Of a stretch of 64,000 nt of DNA, positions 53,606-63,213 are shown in pieces. How positions within the stretch are numbered: the first letter of the stretch is position 1; each line of letters starts with the position of its first letter. Under the pieces are notes generated by a model, which worked only from the letters and a program-made list of their open reading frames with translations, did not search any database and had not been told where the DNA came from. Source of the DNA: an uncultured Paracoccaceae bacterium (GTDB lineage: Bacteria > Pseudomonadota > Alphaproteobacteria > Rhodobacterales > Rhodobacteraceae); contig CAMFGW010000001.1 of NCBI GenBank assembly GCA_945952025.1, positions 1 through 64,000 of the forward strand, in the 5' to 3' direction. The position numbers and the translations under genes were made by a program.

Positions 53606-53811
53606 GCCGCTGGACCGTCTGTGTCATTCACCTACGAAGGCCTGCGCCTGCCCCGGTGGGCGCGGGAGCGCCCGCCATGGGCGGGGCGGGCACTGGCCGA
53701 TGGCCTTTGGGCCACCGGCCGGGACAAGTGGCGAGGCCTCCGCATGGCAGGGTCGACGGCCCCTGCCACCCGAACCAAAAAGGTAAAGAAATGACCGGCG
53801 GGCGGCCCGCC

Positions 53812-54126
53812 CTAGCGCAGCCGGCCGCCGATCCGGTCGCGGACCTCTTGCGGCTCTTCGGCCAGGGCCCTTGCGAGACGCAGGAGCGAGCCGCGCGTGC
53901 CGTGCAACTGGTCGACCAGGCTCATGACCATGGCGAGCGCCTGGTCGGGAACGTCGAAATCGTCCGACAGTTCGCACAGAAGCGTGATGCGGGCGCGTTC
54001 GACCTCGTCGAAGCCGTCTGCGTGGGTCGGCTCCAGCGCCTCGGCGGCGATGAAGCGGTCGAGCCGGTCTTCGGTCAGGTGCCGGACGACGGTGACGATC
54101 TCGGTGCGGGAATAGATGCGGCTCAT
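53812..54126 (-). CDS. CbpM-like chaperone modulator
   Basis: 104-residue MerR-like/CbpM protein, short and acidic. It starts YSRTEIVTVVRHLTEDRLDR and has EVERARITLLCELSDDFDVP and the helix QALAMVMSLVDQLHGTRGSL. CbpM proteins inhibit the DnaJ-like co-chaperone CbpA. The CbpA-like gene lies 13 bases upstream on the same strand, as in E. coli. Confidence 0.82.
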   Translation of the reverse strand: MSRIYSRTEIVTVVRHLTEDRLDRFIAAEALEPTHADGFDEVERARITLLCELSDDFDVPDQALAMVMSLVDQLHGTRGSLLRLARALAEEPQEVRDRIGGRLR

Positions 54127-54139
54127 GTCTGGTCCCCCC

Positions 54140-55150
54140 TCACTGACTGCCCTTGCGCGGGTCGTAGGCGTGGCGCCCGGCCCAGCCTTCCATGAAGTCC
54201 CGAAGCTCGGGGTCGATCTCGCGCGGCATGACGACCTTCAGCTCGACCCGCTCGTCGCCCTTGCTGCCGTCCTTGCCCAGAACGCCGCGACCGCGCAGGC
54301 GCAGCACCTGCCCCGTCGTCGCGCCGGCCGGGATCTTCAGCGCAACGGGGCCGTCGATGGTCGGCGTCTCGACCTTGCCGCCGAGGATCGCCTCGGAAAT
54401 CGAGATCGGCAGGGTGATGACGATGTCGTCGCCCTCGCGCCGGAAGGTGTCGTTGGTGCCGACGGTCAGGGTGACATAGGCGTCGCCGGGGCCGCCCTTG
54501 CCGTAGCCCGGACCGCCCTTGCCGCGCAGGCGCAGCGTCTGGCCGTCGCGCGCGCCTTCGGGGATCGTCAGGTCGAGCGACGCGCCATCGGGCAGGGTGA
54601 TCTGGGTCTTGCCACCGCGCGCGGCGGTCAGGAAGTCGACCTCCATCGTATAGCGGTTGTCGGGCCCGCGCAGGTCGTAGCCCTCCTCGCCCCGGCCACC
54701 GGCGGAACGGGCCCTGCCCTGCGAGCGGCCACCGCCCCGCGAACCGAAGAGGTCGGCGAAAATGTCCTCGTCCGAAAAGCCCTGTCCGCCCTCGGCGCCG
54801 GAAAAGCCGCGGAACCCCTCGAAGCCCTCGAACCCGCCGCGGCCACGCTGGCCGCCGCCGAAGCCGCCACCGCCGCCTTGCGGGCCTTCGGCATAATCGC
54901 GGTAATAGTTGCGCTGCGGGGTTTCCTGGCCCGTGGCGTCGATCTCTCCCCGGTCGTAGCGGCCGCGCTTTTCGGCGTCGCGCAGAAGGTCGTAGGCCGC
55001 CGACACCTCCTTGAACCGCTCTTCGGCCGCCTTGTCGCCGGGCCGCAGGTCGGGGTGCAGGTCCTTGGCAAGCTTGCGGTAGGCTTTCTTGATCTCGTCC
55101 TCGCTCGCGGTCCTTGCCACGCCAAGCACGCTGTAGAGGTCTTTCGCCAT
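54140..55150 (-). CDS. cbpA: DnaJ-family co-chaperone (CbpA-like)
   Basis: 336 residues. The J domain (1 to about 70) is [20 protein letters not shown] with the HPD motif ([12 protein letters not shown]). A Gly/Phe-rich linker ([15 protein letters not shown] and GFEGFRG) lies near 95-125. The two C-terminal substrate-binding barrels have [18 protein letters not shown] and [20 protein letters not shown]. There is no CxxCxGxG zinc domain, so it is a type II protein like CbpA, not DnaJ itself. The ATG at 55150 is preceded by AGGAAG. Confidence 0.92.
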   Translation of the reverse strand: MAKDLYSVLGVARTASEDEIKKAYRKLAKDLHPDLRPGDKAAEERFKEVSAAYDLLRDAEKRGRYDRGEIDATGQETPQRNYYRDYAEGPQGGGGGFGGGQRGRGGFEGFEGFRGFSGAEGGQGFSDEDIFADLFGSRGGGRSQGRARSAGGRGEEGYDLRGPDNRYTMEVDFLTAARGGKTQITLPDGASLDLTIPEGARDGQTLRLRGKGGPGYGKGGPGDAYVTLTVGTNDTFRREGDDIVITLPISISEAILGGKVETPTIDGPVALKIPAGATTGQVLRLRGRGVLGKDGSKGDERVELKVVMPREIDPELRDFMEGWAGRHAYDPRKGSQ

Positions 55151-55312
55151 TCCGTTCTTCCTGCCCTCGGTGCCCGACGAATGTGGCGTCGGCTCGACGC
55201 CCGTGCAAGTCCCACTCTGCGTCCACCGCACTTGCCGCCACCCTTGCCGCGGCCCTTGCCACGGGCCGCAGCAGCCGCCTATAGCTCGGGGGGAGCGCCA
55301 AGGGAGGACGGC

Positions 55313-56164
55313 ATGGCAAGCGATGATCCGAAAACGCTGGTGTCGACCGACTGGCTCGAGGCGCATCTGAAGGACCCGGACCTGCGCATCCTCGATGCGT
55401 CCTGGTATCTGCCGGACGCGGGCCGCGATCCGCGCGCCGAGTATGAGCGCGCCCACATCCTCGGCGCGCGCTTCTTCGACATCGACGCCATCGCCGACAC
55501 GCGGTCCGGCCTGCCGCACATGGCGCCTCCGCCAGAGATGTTCATCAGCCGGATGCGGGCGATGGGCATCGGCGACGGGCATCAGGTGGTGGTCTATGAC
55601 GGGGCGGGCCTTTTCTCTGCGGCACGGGTCTGGTGGACCTTCCGGCTGATGGGCAAGAGCGATGTCGCGGTCCTGGACGGCGGCTTTCCGAAATGGCTGG
55701 CCGAGGGACGCCCGGTCGAGGATATGCCGCCGATCGTGCGCGACCGGCACATGACGATCCAGCGCCAGCACCATCTGGTGCGCGATGTGACGCAGGTCGC
55801 GGCTGCGGCGAAGCTTGGCGATCATGCGATCATCGACGCGCGCTCGCCCGGCCGGTTCAAGGGCGACGAGCCAGAGCCGCGCCCCGGCCTGCGCTCGGGC
55901 CATATTCCCGGCGCGCTCAACGTGCCCTTCAAGACGCTGCAGAACGCGGACGGCACGATGAAGGTTCCGGCGGCGCTGCGGGGGGTGTTCGAGGCGGCAG
56001 GGGTCGACCTGAAGAAGCCCGCTATCACCACCTGCGGCTCGGGCGTGTCGGCCGCGATCCTGAGCCTTGCTCTCGAACGGATCGGCAAGAAGGACCATTC
56101 GCTTTACGACGGGTCCTGGGCAGAATGGGGCATGTATGGCGACCTGAAGGTCGAGAAGGGCTGA
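55313..56164 (+). CDS. sseA: 3-mercaptopyruvate sulfurtransferase
   Basis: 283-residue two-domain rhodanese. The second domain carries the active-site loop CGSGVSA, typical of mercaptopyruvate sulfurtransferases rather than thiosulfate-specific enzymes. [20 protein letters not shown], then [13 protein letters not shown], and the end DGSWAEWG are standard. Catalyses sulfur transfer from 3-mercaptopyruvate to thiols or cyanide. GGGAGG lies before ATG 55313. The aminotransferase gene follows after four bases; together they could turn cysteine into pyruvate and persulfide. Confidence 0.93.
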   Translation: MASDDPKTLVSTDWLEAHLKDPDLRILDASWYLPDAGRDPRAEYERAHILGARFFDIDAIADTRSGLPHMAPPPEMFISRMRAMGIGDGHQVVVYDGAGLFSAARVWWTFRLMGKSDVAVLDGGFPKWLAEGRPVEDMPPIVRDRHMTIQRQHHLVRDVTQVAAAAKLGDHAIIDARSPGRFKGDEPEPRPGLRSGHIPGALNVPFKTLQNADGTMKVPAALRGVFEAAGVDLKKPAITTCGSGVSAAILSLALERIGKKDHSLYDGSWAEWGMYGDLKVEKG

Positions 56165-56168
56165 ACCC

Positions 56169-57350
56169 ATGTTCCAGGACCTGAAGCCGCAGGCGCCCGA
56201 CACGATCCTGTCGCTTCTCGCGCAGTACCGCGCCGACGAGCGGCCGGGCAAGATCGACCTGGGCGTCGGCGTCTACAAGGATGCGTCCGGCCAGACGCCG
56301 ATCCTGCGGGCCGTCCGCGCGGCAGAGGCGCGGATGCTTGGCGCCGAGGTCACCAAGACCTACACGAGCCTTGCGGGCGAGCCGGCCTTCACCAAGGCGC
56401 TGTCGGCGATGATCCTTGGGCCCGACATCGACCCTGCGCGCCTGTCCGCCGTCGCCACGACCGGCGGCACGGGGGCGCTCCGCCAGGCGTTCGAGCTTGT
56501 GACCCGCACTTCGCCAGAGGGCGCGGTCTGGGTCAGCAATCCGACCTGGCCGAACCACCTGACGATCCTTGCGCATCTGGGCGCACAGGTGCGGCCCTAT
56601 CGCTATGTCGACGCCGACGGCACGGGGTTCGACCGGGCGGGGATGCTGGCCGATCTGGGTGCGGTCCGGCCGGGCGACACGGTGCTGCTGCATGGCTGCT
56701 GCCACAACCCCACCGGCATCAACCCGACGCTGGCCGACTGGGCCGACATTGCAGCACTTCTGCGCGAGCGGGGGGCGATGGTGATCGTCGATCTGGCCTA
56801 TCAGGGCTTCGGCGACGGGCTGGAGGATGATGCGGCCGCGACGCGGCTTCTGGCGGCTGCGCTGCCGGAACTGCTGATCGCCGCCTCGTGCAGCAAGAAT
56901 TTCGGCATCTACCGCGAGCGGACGGGGCTTCTGATCGGGGTCAGCGCGCCCGCGCTTGCCGCCGTGACGCAGGCGAACCTGGTCTACCTGAACCGCTCGA
57001 GCCATTCCTTCCCGCCCGACCATGGCGCGCGGATCGTGTCGACCATCCTGGGCGACGCGGACCTGGCGGCCGACTGGCGGGCCGAACTGGACCAGATCCG
57101 CACCACGATGCTGTCGCTCCGCGAGGCGCTGGCGGCCGAGCTTCGCCAGATCGCCGGGTCCGACCGCTTCGCCTACCTGGCCCAGCACCGGGGCATGTTC
57201 TCGCGCCTGCCCGCGACGCCCGGCCAGATCGAGGCGCTGAGGCGCGACCATGGCATCTACATCGTCAGCGACGGGCGGATGAATGTCGCGGGGCTGAATG
57301 CGGCGACCGTGCCGATCCTGGCCCGCGCGATGATCGCGGTCGGCATCTGA
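56169..57350 (+). CDS. tyrB: Aromatic amino acid / aspartate aminotransferase (class I)
   Basis: 393-residue PLP enzyme of the AspC/TyrB subgroup. [20 protein letters not shown] is the N-terminal signature. [17 protein letters not shown] and the [10 protein letters not shown] loop follow, with Asp and Tyr in [11 protein letters not shown]. The PLP lysine is in [17 protein letters not shown], and the final Arg is near [10 protein letters not shown]. The bacterial AspC/TyrB type cannot be split into Asp or aromatic preference by sequence alone. Directly follows sseA. Confidence 0.9.
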   Translation: MFQDLKPQAPDTILSLLAQYRADERPGKIDLGVGVYKDASGQTPILRAVRAAEARMLGAEVTKTYTSLAGEPAFTKALSAMILGPDIDPARLSAVATTGGTGALRQAFELVTRTSPEGAVWVSNPTWPNHLTILAHLGAQVRPYRYVDADGTGFDRAGMLADLGAVRPGDTVLLHGCCHNPTGINPTLADWADIAALLRERGAMVIVDLAYQGFGDGLEDDAAATRLLAAALPELLIAASCSKNFGIYRERTGLLIGVSAPALAAVTQANLVYLNRSSHSFPPDHGARIVSTILGDADLAADWRAELDQIRTTMLSLREALAAELRQIAGSDRFAYLAQHRGMFSRLPATPGQIEALRRDHGIYIVSDGRMNVAGLNAATVPILARAMIAVGI

Positions 57351-57354
57351 CCTG

Positions 57355-58752
57355 TCAGAAGTTGTAGGCGCTTTCGCCGTGGGCGGTCTGGTCGAGGCCC
57401 TGGCGTTCGTCATCGCTTGACGGGCGCAGGCCGCAGGTCGCCTGCAAGCCCGCGAACAGGACCCAGGACACGCCCCCGGACCAGACGATGGTCAGGATGA
57501 CCGCCGCCGCCTGCACGCCGAGTTGCGCGGCCATGTCATAGGGTGCGGCCACGGCCGGAAACTGGGTGTAGTCCATGACCCCCTGCCCGCCGAGCGCCGG
57601 GTCGGCGACGATTGCGGTGCCAAGCGCGCCGATGATGCCGCCGACGCCGTGGATGCCGAAGGCGTCAAGGCTGTCGTCATAGCCAAGCCGCGCCTTGACC
57701 CGGCTGACAGCGATGTAGCAGACCGGCGAGACGACAAGGCCTAGGGCCACAGCGCCGACCGGGCTGGCAAGACCGGCGGCAGGCGTCACCGCGACGAGCC
57801 CTGCGATGGCCCCTGATACCGCGCCCAGGAGCGAGGGGCGGCCATGAAGCGCCTGTTCCAGAAGCGACCAGCTGAGCGCCGCCGCGCCGGTCGCGACGAT
57901 GGTATTCAGAAGCGCCAGCGCCGCGATCCCGTTCGCCTCAAGCGTGGAGCCCGCGTTGAAGCCGATCCAGCCCACCCAGAGCAGGGCCGCGCCGACCAGC
58001 GTGAAGGTCAGGCTGTGCGGCGCCATGTTCTCGCGCCCGTAGCCGATGCGCTTGCCGATGACGATGGCGCCCACCAGCCCGGCGATGCCGGCGTTGATAT
58101 GGACGACGGTGCCGCCCGCGAAATCGAGCCCGCCCCAGCCCCAGATCAGGCCCGCGTCGCCCGGCGCGTCGGGCAGGAAGTCCGGGCCCGACCAATACCA
58201 GACCATATGGGCCATCGGCACATAGGCCAAGAGAAGCCACAGGCCCGCGAAGAGCATCAGCGGCCAGAAGCGGACCCGCTCGGCCAGGCCGCCGACGATC
58301 AGGCCGGGCGCGATGCAGGCGAAGGTCATCTGGAAGGCCACGAAGGCATATTCCGGGATATAGACGTTGTTCGAAAAGGTCGCGGCAGCAGATCCGGGGC
58401 CGACGCCCATCAGGAAGGCCTTCGACAGGCCGCCGATCAGCGGATTGCCGGAGGTGAAGGCCAGGCTGTAGCCCACCGCAATCCACAGGATCGCGCAGAG
58501 CGCCACGATCATGAAGACCTGCATCAGGAGGCTCAGCATGTTCTTGGTGCGCACAAGCCCCCCGTAGAAGAGACCGAGCGCCGGGACCGCCATCATCAGG
58601 ACCAGGGCCGCGCTGACCATCATCCAGGCGGTGTCGCCCTTGGACACCATGGAGGCCATCTGCCCCGCGTCCGGTGCGCGGATCAGGTCGGCGGCGCCGG
58701 CCGGAAGGGCGGCGAGAAACGGGGGGATGGCAAGGGCGGCGCGGCGTTGCAT
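57355..58752 (-). CDS. amt: Ammonium transporter
   Basis: 465-residue Amt/Mep/Rh channel with a signal-like N-terminus and eleven hydrophobic helices. Family motifs are FYGGLVRTKNMLSLLMQVFM, FMIVALCAILWIAVGYSLAF and AFQMTFACIAPGLI. The twin pore histidines are in GGTVVHINAGIAGL and DAFGIHGVGGI. The C-terminus contacting GlnK is present (DQTAHGESAYNF). No glnK gene is adjacent. It converges with the aminotransferase gene. Confidence 0.95.
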   Translation of the reverse strand: MQRRAALAIPPFLAALPAGAADLIRAPDAGQMASMVSKGDTAWMMVSAALVLMMAVPALGLFYGGLVRTKNMLSLLMQVFMIVALCAILWIAVGYSLAFTSGNPLIGGLSKAFLMGVGPGSAAATFSNNVYIPEYAFVAFQMTFACIAPGLIVGGLAERVRFWPLMLFAGLWLLLAYVPMAHMVWYWSGPDFLPDAPGDAGLIWGWGGLDFAGGTVVHINAGIAGLVGAIVIGKRIGYGRENMAPHSLTFTLVGAALLWVGWIGFNAGSTLEANGIAALALLNTIVATGAAALSWSLLEQALHGRPSLLGAVSGAIAGLVAVTPAAGLASPVGAVALGLVVSPVCYIAVSRVKARLGYDDSLDAFGIHGVGGIIGALGTAIVADPALGGQGVMDYTQFPAVAAPYDMAAQLGVQAAAVILTIVWSGGVSWVLFAGLQATCGLRPSSDDERQGLDQTAHGESAYNF

Positions 58753-58862
58753 CGGTCGGTCCTCTGGCTGTCTTCCGTGGCAGGAAGGCGGCCGGACGCC
58801 TTACGCTCAAGCCCCGGATGCCGCAGCGCGGCGTCCGATGGGCCGGCTGGCGGGAAACTGCC

Positions 58863-58924
58863 CGTTTGCCGGGCGCAAACGCCTGACTTTTGGGCGGTTT
58901 GCAAAGGGTTGGGCAAAGGGTTGG
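58863..58924. promoter_or_regulatory. Inverted repeat and tandem repeat between amt and the penicillin-binding protein gene
   Basis: CGTTTGC (58863-58869), five bases, GCAAACG (58875-58881) is a perfect dyad about 110 bases upstream of the amt start. GCAAAGGGTTGG is directly repeated at 58901-58912 and 58913-58924. The dyad size resembles an NtrC-type site in layout (inverted half-sites five bases apart) but not clearly in sequence. Either element may regulate one of the divergent genes. Confidence 0.4.
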
Positions 58925-59014
58925 GAACCGGGGGCGCGGGCCTACTCGATATTGTCGGCAAAGCGCGGTAGGATCGGCACCGAGGCAGACCCGAAAAACC
59001 TATAGGTCAGACAT

Positions 59015-61237
59015 ATGGCGGGCAAACGCGCCAAAGAAGCACCCCTTGTGGCGGACCGGCGCTATGGCGCGGCGCCCGAACCCCGGTCCGGCGGCAGTCC
59101 GCCGCCAAAGCGCCCGCGCAAGAAGTCGCGCCGGGGTGACGGTGGCGGCCGGCGGCGCCTTACCATCCTTGGCTTTTTCGGCGCAATCTTCGGCATGATC
59201 TGGCGGCTGGTCTGGGGCATCGGCATCCGGGTCGCCGTGCTGGTTGCGCTTGTCCTGTTCGCGGCGAGCGCCTACTACTACTCGACCCTGCCGCCGATCG
59301 AGAAGCTGATCGACGCCCGTGCGCGCGGGTCGGTCACGCTTATGGACCGCGACGGCAAGGTCTTTGCCTGGCGGGGCGAAACCTTCGGCCTCATCACCGC
59401 CGACACCGCCTCGCCCAACCTCGTGAATGCGATCATCGCGACCGAGGACAAGCACTATTACAAGCATTTCGCCGTCAGCCCGCGCGGCATCCTGTCCGCG
59501 ATCGCCATCAACATGCGCGAGGGGCGGGGGCCGTTCCAGGGGAACGGCGGCTCGACCATCACCCAGCAGCTGGCGAAGCTTCTATGCCTGGGCGTGCCGT
59601 TCGATCCGGCGACCTGGAAAAGCGAAAGCGCCTACGAGGACGACTGCCGGTCAGGCGGGCTGAAGCGCAAGTTGAAGGAGATTCCCTACGCCTTCGCGCT
59701 CGAGGCCAAGTATGGCAAGAAGGACGTGCTGACGCTCTACCTCAACCGCGCCTACCTGGGTGCCGGCGCTCGGGGGTTCGAGGCGGCGAGCCAGCGCTAC
59801 TTCGGCAAGTCCGCGGCGGATGTGAGCCCGGCCGAGGCGGCGATGCTGGCGGGGCTTCTGAAGGCGCCGTCGCAGTTCGCGCCGACGAACAACCTTGAAC
59901 GGGCGCAGAACCGGGCGGGCGTCGTTCTGGGGCTGATGCACGAACAGCGCTACATCACCGACGCGCAGTATCAGGAGGCGATGGCCAATCCCGCCCGGCT
60001 GTCGCAGGCGGCCGCGCAGAAGGACGGGGGCTATTTCGCCGACTGGCTGATGGATTCGGCGCCCGACTTCCTGACCAAGAACACGACCGAGGATGTGGTG
60101 ATCGACACCACGCTCGACCCGGCCCTGCAGAAGAAGGCCGAAGACGGGGTGAACGCGGTCTTTTCCACCAAGCTGAAGGACGGATCGAAGGTCGAGGCGG
60201 CGGTGGTCGTCATGTCGGCCGACGGCGCGGTGCGCGCAATGGTCGGGGGCCGCGAAGCCGCAGCACCCGGCGCCTTCAACCGCGCGACGCAGGCCAGGCG
60301 CCAGCCCGGATCGACCTTCAAGCCCTTCGTCTATGCCGCGGCCCTCGATCTGGGCGACACGGAAAACAGCCTTGTCGACGACGCGCCGGTCTGCATCTTC
60401 GTCAAGGGCTCGGGCGACTGGTGCCCCAAGAACTACGAGCCGGGCTTTTCCGGCGTCATGACCTATACCGACGCGCTCGCCCATTCGATCAACACGGCAA
60501 CCGTGCGCGTGTCGCAGCGCGCAGGCCTTGATGCGGTGCGCACCGTGGCCACGGACTTCGGCTTCGCCTCGGACCTGGCGGCGGGGCCGGCGCTGGCGCT
60601 CGGCGTGTCGGAATCGACGCTTCTGGAAATGACGGGGGCCTATGCGGGCATCCTGAACGGCGGATCGTCGGTCACGCCCTATGGCATCACCGACCTGAAG
60701 ATCCGGGGCGACGACACGTCGCTCATGGGCCAGTCGGGCGGCATGGGCGAGCGCGTGATCTCGGAAAGCGCTGCCCGGCAGCTGACCTATATGATGAACC
60801 AGGTGATCGAGCGCGGGACCGGGCGGCGGGCGCGGCTTGACGGCTGGCAGGCGGCGGGCAAGACCGGCACCACCCAGTCGGCGCGCGATGCCTGGTTCAT
60901 CGGCTTCACGGCGGATTATGTCGTGGGCGTCTGGATGGGCTACGACGACAACTCGCCCCTGACCGGCACCACCGGCGGCGGCCTGCCGGCGCAGATCTGG
61001 CACGAGGTCATGGCCCGCATCCACGACGGCCAGAAGCCCCTGCCCCTGACGATGATCACGCCCGACCAGCTGCCCCCGCCCCAGCCGATCGCGGCGGACG
61101 GGACGGTGGTGCCCTATACGGACGCGGCGGGCGTCCCGGCCGGCCAGGCCCCTGCCGGGCAGGCGCCGGCCGAGCCCGTGCCGCAGGGCGGCAAGTCGAT
61201 CGGGGACATCCTCATGGGGATCCTCGGCGGCAACTAG
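59015..61237 (+). CDS. Class A penicillin-binding protein (bifunctional glycosyltransferase/transpeptidase)
   Basis: 740 residues. A basic N-terminal tail and a signal anchor (VAVLVALVLFAASAYYY) come first. The GT51 domain has the catalytic Glu in IIATEDKHYYKHF and NGGSTITQQLAKLL. The transpeptidase domain has the nucleophile Ser in RQPGSTFKPFVYA (SxxK), then SIN in HSINTATVRVS and KTGTT. This is a peptidoglycan polymerase-crosslinker of the 1A/1C type. A Pro/Ala/Gln-rich tail with a repeated PAGQA motif ends it. Divergent from amt. Confidence 0.94.
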   Translation: MAGKRAKEAPLVADRRYGAAPEPRSGGSPPPKRPRKKSRRGDGGGRRRLTILGFFGAIFGMIWRLVWGIGIRVAVLVALVLFAASAYYYSTLPPIEKLIDARARGSVTLMDRDGKVFAWRGETFGLITADTASPNLVNAIIATEDKHYYKHFAVSPRGILSAIAINMREGRGPFQGNGGSTITQQLAKLLCLGVPFDPATWKSESAYEDDCRSGGLKRKLKEIPYAFALEAKYGKKDVLTLYLNRAYLGAGARGFEAASQRYFGKSAADVSPAEAAMLAGLLKAPSQFAPTNNLERAQNRAGVVLGLMHEQRYITDAQYQEAMANPARLSQAAAQKDGGYFADWLMDSAPDFLTKNTTEDVVIDTTLDPALQKKAEDGVNAVFSTKLKDGSKVEAAVVVMSADGAVRAMVGGREAAAPGAFNRATQARRQPGSTFKPFVYAAALDLGDTENSLVDDAPVCIFVKGSGDWCPKNYEPGFSGVMTYTDALAHSINTATVRVSQRAGLDAVRTVATDFGFASDLAAGPALALGVSESTLLEMTGAYAGILNGGSSVTPYGITDLKIRGDDTSLMGQSGGMGERVISESAARQLTYMMNQVIERGTGRRARLDGWQAAGKTGTTQSARDAWFIGFTADYVVGVWMGYDDNSPLTGTTGGGLPAQIWHEVMARIHDGQKPLPLTMITPDQLPPPQPIAADGTVVPYTDAAGVPAGQAPAGQAPAEPVPQGGKSIGDILMGILGGN

Positions 61238-61266
61238 GCGGCAACTTGGCGGCCGGGGAACCGCCT

Positions 61267-61866
61267 TCAGCCCTTCAGCTGGGCGATCATCGCGTCGATA
61301 TTGCCGCCGTTCTTGTCCAGCAGCGCGCCGATCTCTGCCCGCTCGGACGAGAGCATGTTCACGCCCTCGATCACGATGTTGAAGAAGCGCTGCTTGCCGT
61401 CCTTCTCGAACACCTGGAAGCGCACGTCGAAGGGCGCCTGGCCTTGCAGCTTGGCGACCGACTGCACCTCGAAGAAGGTCTTGACGGGCTTCGCGCCCGT
61501 GACCTCGATCTGGCCGCCGACGAATTCGCGGAAGCGCTTGCCGTATTTCACCGCCAGATAGCGGCTGAAGGCCTTGGTGAAGGCGGCCTTCTGCGCGGGC
61601 GTCGCGGTCCGGCCGGCGGGGCCGAGGGCCGAAAGCGCGATGTAGTTCACGTCGGCATAGCGGGTGAAGATGTCCTGGAAGGCGGCATACATCGCCTCGG
61701 ACGAGGCGCCCGAGTTGATGACCTTGTTGATTTCGCCGGTCACCGTGTCGACCAGCGCCTTGGCCTGGTCCACGGTCAGGGCGGCGGCGGGCCGCGCGAG
61801 CGTCGCCGCGACAAGCGCAGAGGCGGCGAGGGCGGCGAAGGAACGGCGGGTCAGGTCAGTTGGCAT
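61267..61866 (-). CDS. mlaC: Phospholipid-binding protein MlaC (Ttg2D-like)
   Basis: 199 residues with a Tat/Sec-like signal peptide (DLTRRSFAALAASALVAATL). The MlaC fold follows: TVDQAKALVDTVTGEINKVI, then YADVNYIALSALGPAGRTAT, GKRFREFVGGQIEVTGA, and INIVIEGVNML. It ferries phospholipids between outer and inner membrane. It overlaps the end of the mlaA gene upstream by 11 bases. The other Mla transporter genes (mlaDEF) are not in the window. Confidence 0.9.
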   Translation of the reverse strand: MPTDLTRRSFAALAASALVAATLARPAAALTVDQAKALVDTVTGEINKVINSGASSEAMYAAFQDIFTRYADVNYIALSALGPAGRTATPAQKAAFTKAFSRYLAVKYGKRFREFVGGQIEVTGAKPVKTFFEVQSVAKLQGQAPFDVRFQVFEKDGKQRFFNIVIEGVNMLSSERAEIGALLDKNGGNIDAMIAQLKG

Positions 61867-62608
61867 TGGGATCCTCGAACGGGTCGGGCTGGTCTTCCTC
61901 GATCCCGAGTTCAAAATGACGGTTCTGCAGGTAGAGAAGGCGCGCCTGGGCGTAGCTGTCGGCGCTGTCGTACAGGATCGAGTTGGCGGTCGCCGAAAAG
62001 CGCAGCCGCTGCGCCGCCTTGCCGACAAGCCGCGCGGCATTGACCCGGCCCACGTCGGGCCAGTCCAGCGCATGGTTCACCGGGTCGATGAAGATGTCGA
62101 CGACCGTGCCGGCCAGATCGCGCTCGGTCGTCGGGCCAAGGATCGGCGCCTCGATATAGGCGCCTTCGGGGGCGCCCCAGGTGTGCAGCGTCGCGCCGAA
62201 GTCCGTGGTGGCGGGCGGTAGGCCAATCGCCGAAGCCGCATCGAAAAGACCGCCGACGCCCGCGACCGTGTTGACGCTGAACCGGAGCACGTTCTGCGCG
62301 GCGGGCACGGGCTTGCCCTGAAGCATGTGGTTGAGGAACGATCCCGGCTCGCCCAGGTTCGCGGCGAAGTTCGAGGCCATGTTGGTCAGGGGCTTCGGGA
62401 TCGACGAAGGTTCGTCCTTGCCTGCGCCGCCGCCGAAGACCGCGCTGTCGACGGACTTGTTGAACTCGTGAACCGCGCGATTGCGCGCCTCGTAGGGGTC
62501 GTTGAACTGCTCGCCCGGCCGGGGTGCGGCGCAGGCGGCAAGCGTCAGCACCGCCGCAAGCGCAAGAAGGCGCCCTGCGGCCCTTGGCTGTCTGTCCCTG
62601 ACCGTCAT
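61856..62608 (-). CDS. mlaA: Outer-membrane lipoprotein MlaA (VacJ)
   Basis: 250 residues. A lipoprotein signal with lipobox LTLAAC ends near residue 26. The VacJ core is PYEARNRAVHEFNKSVDSAV, then NHMLQGKPVPAAQNVLRFSV, and FGATLHTWGAPEGAYIEAPI. MlaA removes phospholipid from the outer leaflet and hands it to MlaC, whose gene follows in overlap. ATG 62608 gives the signal peptide; the frame is open upstream to 62812 without lipoprotein features. Confidence 0.93.
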   Translation of the reverse strand: MTVRDRQPRAAGRLLALAAVLTLAACAAPRPGEQFNDPYEARNRAVHEFNKSVDSAVFGGGAGKDEPSSIPKPLTNMASNFAANLGEPGSFLNHMLQGKPVPAAQNVLRFSVNTVAGVGGLFDAASAIGLPPATTDFGATLHTWGAPEGAYIEAPILGPTTERDLAGTVVDIFIDPVNHALDWPDVGRVNAARLVGKAAQRLRFSATANSILYDSADSYAQARLLYLQNRHFELGIEEDQPDPFEDPNAN

Positions 62609-62748
62609 GCGCGCCCATCCCCAGTCCCGCGTTCGCGCAAGGGTAAAATCCCGACCGGGCGGTTGCAAGGTGCACCCGAGCGGATGGGCGAGGTTCCCCT
62701 CGGTCACGGGGACGGCTAGAGTGGTTGCAACAGCAAAGGAGCCTGCCC

Positions 62749-63213
62749 ATGACCGGAACCATCGACGCCCGCCTTGCCGAACTGGGCGTGACCCTGCCCG
62801 ACGCGCCCGCACCGGCAGCGAACTATGTGCCCTACGTGCGCGCGGGCGACCTTCTGTTCGTCTCGGGCCAGATCTCGCAAGGCCCCGACGGGCTCATCAA
62901 GGGCCGGCTCGGGCAGGACATGGACGCGACGGCCGGTGCCGCCGCCGCCCGCCGCTGCGCGATCAGCCTGCTGGCGCAGGCGCGTGCGGCCTGTGGCGGG
63001 GACCTCGACCGGGTGAAGCGGGTGGTGAAGCTGACGGGGTTCGTTTCCTCGACCGACGATTTCACCGAACAGCCCAAGGTCATCAACGGCTGCTCGGACT
63101 TTCTGGTGCAGGTCTTCGGCGACGTGGGGCGTCACGCCCGGTCTGCCGTGTCGGCGAACTCCCTGCCCCTGGGCGTCGCGGTCGAGATCGAGGCAATCTT
63201 CCAGGTGGAATGA
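62749..63213 (+). CDS. RidA/YjgF-family reactive-intermediate deaminase
   Basis: 154-residue homotrimer-forming protein that hydrolyses reactive enamines/imines. GDLLFVSGQISQGPDGLIKG, then VKRVVKLTGFVSSTDDFTEQ and the conserved Arg in ARSAVSANSLPLGVAVEIEA are the family elements. It is about 25 residues longer than E. coli RidA, as in the longer YjgF subgroup. AAGGAG lies before ATG 62749. Overlaps the next gene by four bases (ATGA). Confidence 0.88.
   Translation: MTGTIDARLAELGVTLPDAPAPAANYVPYVRAGDLLFVSGQISQGPDGLIKGRLGQDMDATAGAAAARRCAISLLAQARAACGGDLDRVKRVVKLTGFVSSTDDFTEQPKVINGCSDFLVQVFGDVGRHARSAVSANSLPLGVAVEIEAIFQVE

Noticed and set aside
53576-53794. 72-codon plus frame after smpB ending in a basic KKVKK tail
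   Set aside because: Starts inside a hairpin with a TTG, shows weaker third-position GC than real neighbours, and has no recognisable family or convincing ribosome site.
52776-53811. tmRNA gene next to smpB
   Set aside because: No tRNA-like ends or tag reading frame were found on either side of smpB; the structured segment does not resemble one- or two-piece tmRNA.
54140-56251. 703-codon minus frame spanning the CbpA-like gene and the region opposite sseA
   Set aside because: Only the part up to ATG 55150 is chaperone sequence; the extension is antisense to a complete sulfurtransferase gene.
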